A stretch of 64,000 nucleotides of DNA from contig JAICWS010000004.1 of assembly GCA_025934695.1 (NCBI GenBank), forward strand, positions 62,001 to 126,000. The letters run 5' to 3'. Under the pieces are notes generated by a model. That model did not search any database. It was not told the DNA's origin and saw only the letters and a program-made list of their open reading frames with translations. Each line of letters opens with the position of its first letter. Positions within the stretch are counted from its first letter, which is position 1. Position numbers and translations under genes: made by a program. Origin of the DNA: Alphaproteobacteria bacterium (GTDB lineage: Bacteria; Pseudomonadota; Alphaproteobacteria; Micavibrionales; UBA2020). This document shows positions 52,817 to 60,662 of the stretch, in pieces.

Positions 52817-53983
52817 CTAAGGCGCAACAACGCTTGCGTCGGCCGCCAGAACTGATTTTTGCAGTTTCTCGACGTCCGCCTTACGCCTATCCACCCATTC
52901 GACAAGATTTGGGGGTCTGTAATCTTTGTCTATTTGCCATCTTTTGAAAACCGAAGCGTCGATGCTTTCGTTAATCATCTCCATCTTCTTTCCGTCGCTT
53001 ATAACTGGATCGGTGCCGATTTTCCGGAAATATGGGCTTGAGAATATCTCATATGCGCCATGCCCCATCTCCGCATAGGAATCTGCGATGGCGCCCCTGA
53101 TCTCATCGCCATCGATGATGACCTTATTCTTGAACTTCAGCCCATGACTTGTTGCTTTCTCCATCAACCAATTTAAAGGTATTTGAGCCAATAGATCGTT
53201 GGCATATCCTCCTCCGACGTTGGAGTGCGCGCCGACAAACCATCTTTGTTCGACATCGGACAGAGGTCTAGGTTTCGGCCCGTCTGAAGTCGCCGCACCT
53301 GCCGGCGTCATCTTCTGCCAAAGAGTGGGGGCGAAAGCTTTGCGGTGTTCGTCGATTGCCAAAGCGTGATACGCAAAGTCATTGTCGATCCTCAGATCGA
53401 CTTCAAGGAACTTGTAATTCGAGCGGCTAACCACGGGAATGTCGCCAAATGGAACGCCAAGGGCACCAACAGTGTCCCATACGCCCACGAATTTAATTGG
53501 TATAGGCCTCGAATATTCAAGGAGCCATTTCTCTTCAGTTGAGAGCGCCGGTTTAGATGGACCTTTCTGCTGACCAATTAATTGTCGAATTGACTTTGTT
53601 CCAGTCCCCAGCATGTATCTCTGGTAAAGCTGATGAATGGAAAGGGGAGCCCCAAGCTGTATCATTCCATATTCTGAAATTAGACCGGACAGACTTCTTG
53701 CTGTGTAAGCACCGCGGCTGAATCCGAAAAGAAATAATTCGTCGCCATCTGAATAATTCTCAATCAACCACTCATAAGCGCTGATAACTTCCTGATCGAG
53801 GCCATAGCCGAACAAGCCGCCGCGGACTTTTTCTCCGAATTGCGTGCCAACGCCGGCACTATAATACGCAATTTGTTCGCCACTCGAGACATCGCAAAGA
53901 GTCTTCAGGCGCCAGACGTTGGTATTGTCCACAAGGGTATTCCAAGTGCCGTCAAGAAACACGGCGATGCGTTTTGTAGCCAT
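52817..53983 (-). CDS. DUF2235 alpha/beta hydrolase (Tle1-like phospholipase domain)
   Basis: 388 aa. It begins RIAVFLDGTWNT and has the nucleophile S89 in LFLFGFSRGAYTAR, both hallmarks of DUF2235, the fold shared with type VI lipase effectors of the Tle1 group. Later conserved blocks are KFVGVWDTVGALGVP, ALAIDEHRKAF and FVGAHSNVGGGY. No signal peptide or VgrG/T6SS gene is near. Some DUF2235 proteins occur in defence loci. It is 27 bp after a small secreted-protein gene on the same strand. Confidence 0.87.
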   Translation of the reverse strand: MATKRIAVFLDGTWNTLVDNTNVWRLKTLCDVSSGEQIAYYSAGVGTQFGEKVRGGLFGYGLDQEVISAYEWLIENYSDGDELFLFGFSRGAYTARSLSGLISEYGMIQLGAPLSIHQLYQRYMLGTGTKSIRQLIGQQKGPSKPALSTEEKWLLEYSRPIPIKFVGVWDTVGALGVPFGDIPVVSRSNYKFLEVDLRIDNDFAYHALAIDEHRKAFAPTLWQKMTPAGAATSDGPKPRPLSDVEQRWFVGAHSNVGGGYANDLLAQIPLNWLMEKATSHGLKFKNKVIIDGDEIRGAIADSYAEMGHGAYEIFSSPYFRKIGTDPVISDGKKMEMINESIDASVFKRWQIDKDYRPPNLVEWVDRRKADVEKLQKSVLAADASVVAP

Positions 53984-54010
53984 TTCATTTCTCCCAAACT
54001 CTAATTGGCT

Positions 54011-54379
54011 TTAGTAGGGGTTTACAGTGCCTGGCTTACCCGTCCAAGGATTGATGTTCCCTTTAGTGCTGTAATTATCAAGCTTCGTATGATTTGGCCG
54101 AGTGCGATGGTAGCCATGCACGTAAGTTCCATTCTTTCGGTAGTACCCGTGGACGTAAACGCTCTGGGAGTTTACGTGACCAGAACTGTGGTAGCTGCGG
54201 TGATAATGATGTGTGGAACTGTAAGAACGATGGCTTGAATAATGTGAGTAACTGCGGCTGGAGTAGTGGCTTGAAGAATGTCCCCAGCCACCATGTCCAC
54301 CTCCACCCCTTGCGTTCGCAATTTGCGAACAGAAAAACAGAAAGGTGAAGAGCACAGTGACACGCAGAAGACTTTTCAT
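54011..54379 (-). CDS. Small secreted His/Ser/Tyr-rich protein with GTYVxGYxRxxPN motif
   Basis: 122 aa from ATG 54379. A signal peptide (VTVLFTFLFFCSQIANARG) is followed by a Gly/His/Ser/Tyr-rich tract and a C-terminal motif YYRKNGTYVHGYHRTRPN...DNYSTKGNINPWTG. That motif is shared with the protein at 37867-38160, so they are paralogues. Several bacterial surface proteins of unknown function carry it. It is followed by the DUF2235 gene at 27 bp. Confidence 0.75.
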   Translation of the reverse strand: MKSLLRVTVLFTFLFFCSQIANARGGGGHGGWGHSSSHYSSRSYSHYSSHRSYSSTHHYHRSYHSSGHVNSQSVYVHGYYRKNGTYVHGYHRTRPNHTKLDNYSTKGNINPWTGKPGTVNPY

Positions 54380-55044
54380 GGCGGCCCCCAGGTTCAATGA
54401 TCTGTTATTTATTAAAATTAGCAGGAAATGATGAATGCATCGTAAAGCCGGACACAAATTCACTAGCTGACGACGACTGTTTAAATATCTCGCCTGAATT
54501 CCTTTACTACTAACGGGTCGTTCCTCAATTACAGATTGTTGCTTTCGTCAACTAAGGCGAAATTCGTTTTCATTATGGTTACATGTGGAAATGTATAGAT
54601 AATGCAAAACTGCATACCATTGTATGTCGACGAAAATTAAATCTCCTTAAAAACAAAACTCTACAGATCAAAGTTGCAGTAGAAGCGTCATTTATCACTT
54701 TCTCATTTAATTCTCATTTTTGAAAAATTTCTCGAATGTGTGATGACGTACCCAAAAGAATCATCTATACGTCCGACCGAAACCAAAAAATTTTTCGACC
54801 ACTGGACATTGTGTCCCGTGTTTTTTTCTAAACCGCAGGCTGCCTACCGGCCTGCGGAAGTCTGGGGAAAGATTAAATGACATCAAGGTACCAGGGCATC
54901 CAGCCCTGCACGGAACTGTCATGTCTGCGTCACATCTTCGGCACGAGTAAATGCTATAGCGGAAACTAATCGTCGCTATCGCGCATCAGCATTCGGGTAT
55001 CGAACTGCTGATGAAGGAACTTTCGCTGATTTAGTTGGGGCAGC
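54380..55044 (+). promoter_or_regulatory. Long intergenic region with structured leader of the type I secretion operon
   Basis: 665 bp with no gene. It contains CATAC-N4-GTATG at 54613-54626 and two TTCTCATTT repeats near 54700. From 54833 on there are four perfect inverted repeats in sequence: CCGCAGGC/GCCTGCGG (54833-54857), CAGGGC/GCCCTG (54892-54908), ATAGCG/CGCTAT (54956-54979) and CATCAGCA/TGCTGATG (54984-55013), the last extended by TTCG/CGAA. The last ends 31 bp before the TolC-family ATG. A regulatory RNA leader is likely, but no known riboswitch consensus was recognised. Confidence 0.5.
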
Positions 55045-56433
55045 ATGTCATTTCCACTGGCAACATTGTCTTTTCGAAGCGTTTTAATTGGCTTGGCTGC
55101 CGTTTTTGCAGTATTTAGTCCAACTTCGGTGCATGCAGAGAGTTTTGAGGACGCTTTGGCGATGGCCTACGCCAGCAATCCAGCTCTGCAAGCTGAGAGG
55201 GCGAAGCTGCGATCCATTGATGAAGGGGTTGCAATTGCAAAGTCGGATTGGCGTCCCTCACTGACCGCCCAGGCGGACGCCGGTTTTTCTCATCAGGAGT
55301 TTGACAATACCTCCGGCGATCTCAAGCCTATTGATACGAACCTGACGTTGTCCCAACCGGTTTTCAACGGCGGAAGCACGATTGCGGCAACCCGACAGGC
55401 TGAGCAAAACGTCGCCCAAGAGCGCGCGCAGCTTACCGTCACAGAACAAACCGTCCTAGTCAGTGCGGCAACAGCTTATCTTGATGTCCTTCAGGATGAA
55501 GCTGTCCTATCCTTGTATGCGGCCAACGAGATTAGCCTGAAAGATTGGCTTGAACAGGCAGAGCAGCGCTTTAAATTAGGCGAAAAAACCCGAACCGATG
55601 TCAGTCAGTCGGAGTCACGTCTTGCGCGCGCGCATGCAGATCGCAACAATGCCGAGCAAAATCTCAGCATCGCGCGAGCATCTTACCTGCGGTTTATTGG
55701 ACAGGCGCCCGGGACGCTGACAAAGCCGGTCCTTAATCCCGTCTTACCGAAATCCCGCGAAGAGGCGGCAAACTGGGCCTCGGATTCCGCGCCGGCAGTT
55801 ATTGCCGCAAGCCATGCAGAGAAGGCTGCCAAGGCGAATATCGGGGTGGTGCGCGGGAGTCTTTTGCCCGTCGTATCGCTGAATGGGAGCCTTAACGACA
55901 CCCGCAACGAGAATGTCCCTCAGGTTGGAATTGCGAATAATCGCACGCAAAACAATGAAGTTTTGCTGCAGGTCAAAGTCCCTCTTTATACGGGAGGCGG
56001 TGACTATGCGCGTTTACGGGCCGCATATCAGGAACGTTCCGAGAAGCGGGAGGAAGTGAGCGAGGCGCAGCGGGTCGCGGAGGACACAGCATTCCAGGCT
56101 TGGGACCAGATGGAGGCAGCAGCGAATAACATCGGTTGGCGCCAGGAGGAGGTTGCGTCCGCTTCGGCGGCTCTGGACGGTATGAAACAGGAAGAGCGGG
56201 TAGGGGATCGAACAAGCACGGATACCCTGAACGCGGAGCAAGAATTGCTCGATTCCAAGGTCTCGGCTTTGCAGGCAGAGCATGATCGGACTGTGGCGAT
56301 GATCCAGCTCATGGCTGCAGTCGGCCAGTTTACAGCCAAAAATCTGAAACTGAATGTCGATCTATACGATCCGCAGAGACACTATGCTTCGGTTCAAAAC
56401 AAGTGGATCGGAACTGGAAGCGAAGAACATTGA
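55045..56433 (+). CDS. TolC-family outer-membrane channel protein
   Basis: 462 aa. After an N-terminal signal peptide (ending near SVHAES), the sequence has the two long-helix repeats of OEP/TolC proteins: EDALAMAYASNPALQAERAKL, LSQPVFNGGSTIAATRQAE and LQVKVPLYTGGGDYARLR. It should trimerise as the outer-membrane exit of the type I exporter encoded downstream. It is the first gene of the operon after the structured leader. Confidence 0.92.
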   Translation: MSFPLATLSFRSVLIGLAAVFAVFSPTSVHAESFEDALAMAYASNPALQAERAKLRSIDEGVAIAKSDWRPSLTAQADAGFSHQEFDNTSGDLKPIDTNLTLSQPVFNGGSTIAATRQAEQNVAQERAQLTVTEQTVLVSAATAYLDVLQDEAVLSLYAANEISLKDWLEQAEQRFKLGEKTRTDVSQSESRLARAHADRNNAEQNLSIARASYLRFIGQAPGTLTKPVLNPVLPKSREEAANWASDSAPAVIAASHAEKAAKANIGVVRGSLLPVVSLNGSLNDTRNENVPQVGIANNRTQNNEVLLQVKVPLYTGGGDYARLRAAYQERSEKREEVSEAQRVAEDTAFQAWDQMEAAANNIGWRQEEVASASAALDGMKQEERVGDRTSTDTLNAEQELLDSKVSALQAEHDRTVAMIQLMAAVGQFTAKNLKLNVDLYDPQRHYASVQNKWIGTGSEEH

Positions 56434-56452
56434 AAGCTCGAGGTGCGAAATA

Positions 56453-56944
56453 ATGAAAACGAATGTCAAATACGCCAATGACGGTAATTGGGACACGCAA
56501 GACGTTTCCATCGACCAGAAAGGGGCTCAGGCGGACACGTGCTTCGCTTGCCTCGCACAGATGATGCGGTTTAACGGGTTTGCACTCGATGAGACCGTTG
56601 TGCGGAATATGCGCGGCAAAGCTGAAGCGGATCTTGATTGCAACGATATTATCGTCATCGCTCAAATGGCGGGTTTCAAGGCGCGTCTCGTGTCTATCGA
56701 TGCAAATCGTCTCGGTGAAATGCCGCTTCCGGCCGTTGCACTAAAAAACGATGGTTCTTTCACCGTCATTGCAAAGTTCGATGAAAGGAAGGGAGAGATC
56801 CTTTTGTACGATCCCGACGTGTTGCGGCTAGTCGTAGTCGGGGTCGGAGAATTTCTACAAAGCTGGAGCGGTAAGTTAATTCTCATGATCCTGCGTGAGG
56901 GCACCAATTACACGATCAACACGAGCGCCGGAAAGAACGATTAA
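56453..56944 (+). CDS. Free-standing C39-like (degenerate peptidase) domain protein
   Basis: 163 aa from ATG 56453, 19 bp after the TolC-family stop. It is similar along its length to the N-terminal ~150 residues of the ABC exporter encoded next (shared PLPA-ALKNDGS, AKF-E-KGE-LL-DP and SWSGKLIL-type blocks). The peptidase cysteine position (DCG in true C39) reads DTCFACL, so it is a non-cleaving C39-like domain as in HlyB. Such domains bind the secreted substrate. A separate soluble copy is unusual and may act as a substrate chaperone (inference). Confidence 0.82.
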   Translation: MKTNVKYANDGNWDTQDVSIDQKGAQADTCFACLAQMMRFNGFALDETVVRNMRGKAEADLDCNDIIVIAQMAGFKARLVSIDANRLGEMPLPAVALKNDGSFTVIAKFDERKGEILLYDPDVLRLVVVGVGEFLQSWSGKLILMILREGTNYTINTSAGKND

Positions 56945-56986
56945 GAATGGGAAGCGTCATCATCAACAGTATAGGTATTTCATAAA

Positions 56987-59191
56987 ATGACTGAACGCAT
57001 CGACCCCGCGTATGAAAATAAAAGTACCGCACCGCATGCCGTCAATGCCCTTGCCAGCGCATCATTAGATACCGGTCTCGTTTGCCTGGCCTTGCTGATG
57101 CGATTTCATGGGGTTGCTGTCGAGGAGGAGGCCCTGCGGCACAGGCGTGGCAGAGCAGGATCAAGCCTCGATACCGATGATATTATCATTTTGGCCCGCG
57201 AGCTGGGTCTGAAAGCGCGACTTATCCGCAGCAGAAAAGATCGCCTCAAGAAAACGCCTTTACCCGCCATCGCCCTGAAAAACGACGGCTCCAGCGTCAT
57301 TCTCGCCAAGTTTAACGATGAAAAGGGCGAAGTTCTTTTACATGATCCTACCCTCGCACGACCGATCACCATGCCGCTGAGGGAATTTTTGGAAATCTGG
57401 AGCGGTAAGCTGATCCTCGTAGCCCGGCGCGCGGGTGCGATGGACGCCTTGAGAAAATTCGACATCCGCTGGTTCCTCACGGCGATGGTCAAGTACCGCT
57501 GGCTCTTGGGCGAAGTCCTGGTGGCATCGTTCTTCCTGCAGCTGTTCGGACTTGTGTCGCCAATATTCTTTCAGGTCGTCATCGACAAGGTGCTTGTCCA
57601 CCGCGGTCTTACGACGCTCGATGTTCTCGTCTTCGGCTTGGCTGTCATTGGTTGCTTCGAAGCGCTTCTGGGGGCTCTGCGAACATATGTCTTTAGCCAT
57701 ACGACGAACCGCATTGACGTCATTTTGGGCGCTCGGCTCTTCAGGCACCTTTTGGCGCTGCCATTGGCATATTTTGGCGCGCGGCGCGTCGGCGACAGCG
57801 TAGCGCGGGTTAGGGAGCTCGATAGCATTCGAGAATTCATTACCGGGTCGGCCCTGACGCTCGTTATCGATAGTCTCTTTACCGTCGTATTTCTTGCGGT
57901 CATGGCTGTATACAGCATGACGCTGACGGGCATCGTCCTGCTGTCCATTCCCTGCTTTGTCGCGCTGTCGATAACGATTACGCCGCTGCTTCGCCAGAGG
58001 GTGCAGGAGCGTTTCTTGCGCCGCGCTGAAAACCAGGCTTTTCTCGTGGAGAGTGTAACAAGCATCGAAACCGTCAAGGCGATGGCGGTCGAACCGCAAT
58101 TGCAGCGCCGCTGGGAAGAGCAGCTCGCCGCCTATGTTGGCGCCAGCTTCAAGGCGGCCAACCTGAATGCAAATGGCGGCCAGGTAGCACAGCTGATTTC
58201 CAAGCTGACGAATGCAGCTGTATTATGGTTTGGCGCGCATGCGGTGATAGATAACAGTCTGACCGTGGGCGAGTTGGTCGCATTCAACATGCTTGCCAAC
58301 CGTGTTACTTCACCCGTTCTTCGCCTTGCCCAACTTTGGCAGGACTTCCAGCAGGCCAGTATCTCAATCGAGAGGCTCGGAGATATTCTCAACAATGCAC
58401 CGGAGCCGCATTCGGCTGCGGGTGCGTCGCTGCCCCGAATAAAAGGCGAAATCATTTTTGACAATATGACGTTCCGCTATCGACCGGACTGCCAGCCTGC
58501 GCTACAAAATATCTCCTTTGCTATTCCGTCCGGACAAGTCATCGGCGTCGTCGGCCCTTCCGGATCAGGAAAAAGCACGCTAGGCAAATTGGTTCAACGG
58601 CTTTACGTGCCCGAAGCGGGCCGCATTCTGGTCGATGGCATCGACCTGACGCTGGCTGACCCCTCATGGTTAAGACGCCAGATCGGCGTGGTGTTGCAGG
58701 AGAATATCCTGTTCAACATGACCATTCGCGAAAACATCGCACTCGCTGACCCGGCCATGTCCCTGGATCGAGTGATCGCCGCGGCAAAGCTTGCAGGAGC
58801 GCATGAGTTCATTGTGGCTCTGCCGCAGGGATACGACACCATCGTAGGAGAACGCGGGGCTTCTCTGTCCGGCGGGCAACGTCAGCGTATTGCGATTGCT
58901 CGCGCACTGGTGGGCGATCCGCGGATCCTTATCTTCGACGAGGCGACCAGCGCGCTCGATTATGAAAGCGAATTCGCCATCCAGCAGAATATGCGCTCCA
59001 TTTGCAGTGGGCGAACCGTCGTCATCATTGCCCACCGCCTTGCGGCATTGCGGTATGCCGACCGCATTCTGACCATCGAAAGCGGACGCCTCGTCGAGGA
59101 CGGTACGCATCATGAACTGCTCAGGCAGGGCGGGCGGTATGCCAAGCTCTATCGCATGCAGTCAGGGGAGAACAAAGATGAAGCCGCATAA
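56987..59191 (+). CDS. Type I secretion ABC exporter (HlyB/LssB-like)
   Basis: 734 aa: a C39-like domain at 1-145 with DTGLVCLALL (catalytic Cys replaced by Thr), six transmembrane helices at about 160-440, and an ATPase domain at about 490-734 with Walker A GPSGSGKSTLGK, signature LSGGQRQRIAIARAL and Walker B ILIFDEATSALD. It exports an unfolded protein with a C-terminal signal, with HlyD and TolC partners. No RTX substrate is seen in the window. The HlyD gene overlaps its 3' end by 14 bp. Confidence 0.94.
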   Translation: MTERIDPAYENKSTAPHAVNALASASLDTGLVCLALLMRFHGVAVEEEALRHRRGRAGSSLDTDDIIILARELGLKARLIRSRKDRLKKTPLPAIALKNDGSSVILAKFNDEKGEVLLHDPTLARPITMPLREFLEIWSGKLILVARRAGAMDALRKFDIRWFLTAMVKYRWLLGEVLVASFFLQLFGLVSPIFFQVVIDKVLVHRGLTTLDVLVFGLAVIGCFEALLGALRTYVFSHTTNRIDVILGARLFRHLLALPLAYFGARRVGDSVARVRELDSIREFITGSALTLVIDSLFTVVFLAVMAVYSMTLTGIVLLSIPCFVALSITITPLLRQRVQERFLRRAENQAFLVESVTSIETVKAMAVEPQLQRRWEEQLAAYVGASFKAANLNANGGQVAQLISKLTNAAVLWFGAHAVIDNSLTVGELVAFNMLANRVTSPVLRLAQLWQDFQQASISIERLGDILNNAPEPHSAAGASLPRIKGEIIFDNMTFRYRPDCQPALQNISFAIPSGQVIGVVGPSGSGKSTLGKLVQRLYVPEAGRILVDGIDLTLADPSWLRRQIGVVLQENILFNMTIRENIALADPAMSLDRVIAAAKLAGAHEFIVALPQGYDTIVGERGASLSGGQRQRIAIARALVGDPRILIFDEATSALDYESEFAIQQNMRSICSGRTVVIIAHRLAALRYADRILTIESGRLVEDGTHHELLRQGGRYAKLYRMQSGENKDEAA

Positions 59192-60641
59192 TGCTGCTGA
59201 ATACCGGCAAGGCGGCCTCAGCCGCTTGCGAAAGCTGATCCCGGCCAATCAGGATAATGTCGAAAAGGCATTCCTACCCGCGGCGCTCGAGGTCATCGAG
59301 CGTCCTCCATCACCCTTGGGACGCGCATTGGTCTATACCATCTGCACGTTTTTCCTGATCGCGCTCGCCTGGTCCTATGTGGGCAAAGTGGACGAAGTGG
59401 CCACCGCGCAGGGGCGCATCATTCCCAGCGGAAAGGTTAAGGTTATCCAGCCGCTTGAAATCGGCGCGGTTAGCAGCATCGACGTTGTCGAGGGCCAGGT
59501 CGTCAAAGCAGGCGACGTCCTCGTCGAAATCGATCCGACGGAGAGCCTTGCCGAGGCTCAGCGTCTGGATCATGAATTAATGGACAGCCAGATGGAGGCA
59601 GCGAGATTGGCGGTCGAGGCGGCTGCAAGAGGTCCAGGCGCAGATGTCGAAAGCGAGTTCGTCAAAAGCATCCCGGCAGGCGCAGACCCGACGTCCGTTC
59701 AGCACGAGCTGGCGCAGCTTCGCAGCGATTTGTCAGAGCAAGCTGCCAATCTTGCCGCTATCGACAGCGACATTGCTCAAAAGCGCGCCGAACGCAAGCA
59801 GGTCGAGGCTGACATCGAGAAGCTGAAGGCGACGCTTCCCCTCATTGAGAAGCGCGCGACCTTGCGCCAGAATCTCGTCGCGAAGGGCTATTCCTCCGTC
59901 ATCGAGGAGAGTCGCGAACAGCAGTCGCTGATTGAAAGCAGGCAAGGGCTGGCCGAAGATATGCATAAGCTTGACGAAAGCGATGCGGCGCTTCAGCAAT
60001 TGGCAGAGCAGCGCAAAGAGGCGGTGTCGAAGTTCGTATCCACGACGCTGAAGAGCCAGTCGGATGCCGAACAAAAGGCGGCTGATACCCAGCAGCAGCT
60101 CATAAAAGCAAGGGACCTTGCCAAGCGCCGTACCCTGACTTCACCGGTCGACGGTGTTGTGCAGCAGCTGGCCGTCCATACGGTCGGCGGCATCGTGACG
60201 CCGGCACAGGAGCTGATGGTCATTGTGCCGAAGGGGGCTGTGCTCGAGATCGAAGCCAATATTCAGAATAAGGATATCGGTTTCGTTCATGAGGGGCAGG
60301 AGGCAGAAATCAAGCTCGAAACCTTTCCCTTCACGCGGTATGGCCTTAGGCATGGCAAAGTGCTTGCGGTAAGTCGCGATTCATCGTCAGCAGGACAACA
60401 ACAATCGAACGATAAGCCTTCAGCGCCAAATGGCACTGGCCCTGCACCTCAACCCTCTGACCCAACCTACATCGCCCGTATCAGTCTCGATCAGGACACC
60501 ATGCTGGTCGACGGCAAAACCATCCAACTGACGCCGGGCATGACCGTGACTGCCGAAATCAAGACCGACCGCCAGCGCGTCATCGACTATCTTCTCGACC
60601 CTATCCGCCGCTATCGTCACGACAGTTTCCAGGAAAGATAA
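59178..60641 (+). CDS. HlyD-family membrane-fusion (adaptor) protein
   Basis: 487 aa from ATG 59178 (CAGGGGAG upstream). A single transmembrane helix at about 50-68 is followed by a biotinyl-lipoyl half (GKVKVIQPLEIGAVSSIDV), a long periplasmic coiled coil (about 120-330), and the C-terminal beta-barrel with VIDYLLDPIRRY typical of HlyD/PrsE. A ~35-residue Ser/Pro/Gln-rich insertion at about 395-430 is unusual. It links the ABC exporter to the TolC-family protein. Confidence 0.93.
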   Translation: MKPHNAAEYRQGGLSRLRKLIPANQDNVEKAFLPAALEVIERPPSPLGRALVYTICTFFLIALAWSYVGKVDEVATAQGRIIPSGKVKVIQPLEIGAVSSIDVVEGQVVKAGDVLVEIDPTESLAEAQRLDHELMDSQMEAARLAVEAAARGPGADVESEFVKSIPAGADPTSVQHELAQLRSDLSEQAANLAAIDSDIAQKRAERKQVEADIEKLKATLPLIEKRATLRQNLVAKGYSSVIEESREQQSLIESRQGLAEDMHKLDESDAALQQLAEQRKEAVSKFVSTTLKSQSDAEQKAADTQQQLIKARDLAKRRTLTSPVDGVVQQLAVHTVGGIVTPAQELMVIVPKGAVLEIEANIQNKDIGFVHEGQEAEIKLETFPFTRYGLRHGKVLAVSRDSSSAGQQQSNDKPSAPNGTGPAPQPSDPTYIARISLDQDTMLVDGKTIQLTPGMTVTAEIKTDRQRVIDYLLDPIRRYRHDSFQER

Positions 60642-60662
60642 CTGAAAGATCAGGAGCTTACC

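Noticed and set aside
52564..52905. 113-codon minus-strand frame over the CGGGAC tract
   Set aside because: Composition reflects the GC-rich repeat, and it overlaps the end of two better genes.
54833..55013. Known c-di-GMP riboswitch (GEMM) in the secretion leader
   Set aside because: The conserved GEMM bases were not found; only generic hairpins can be supported.
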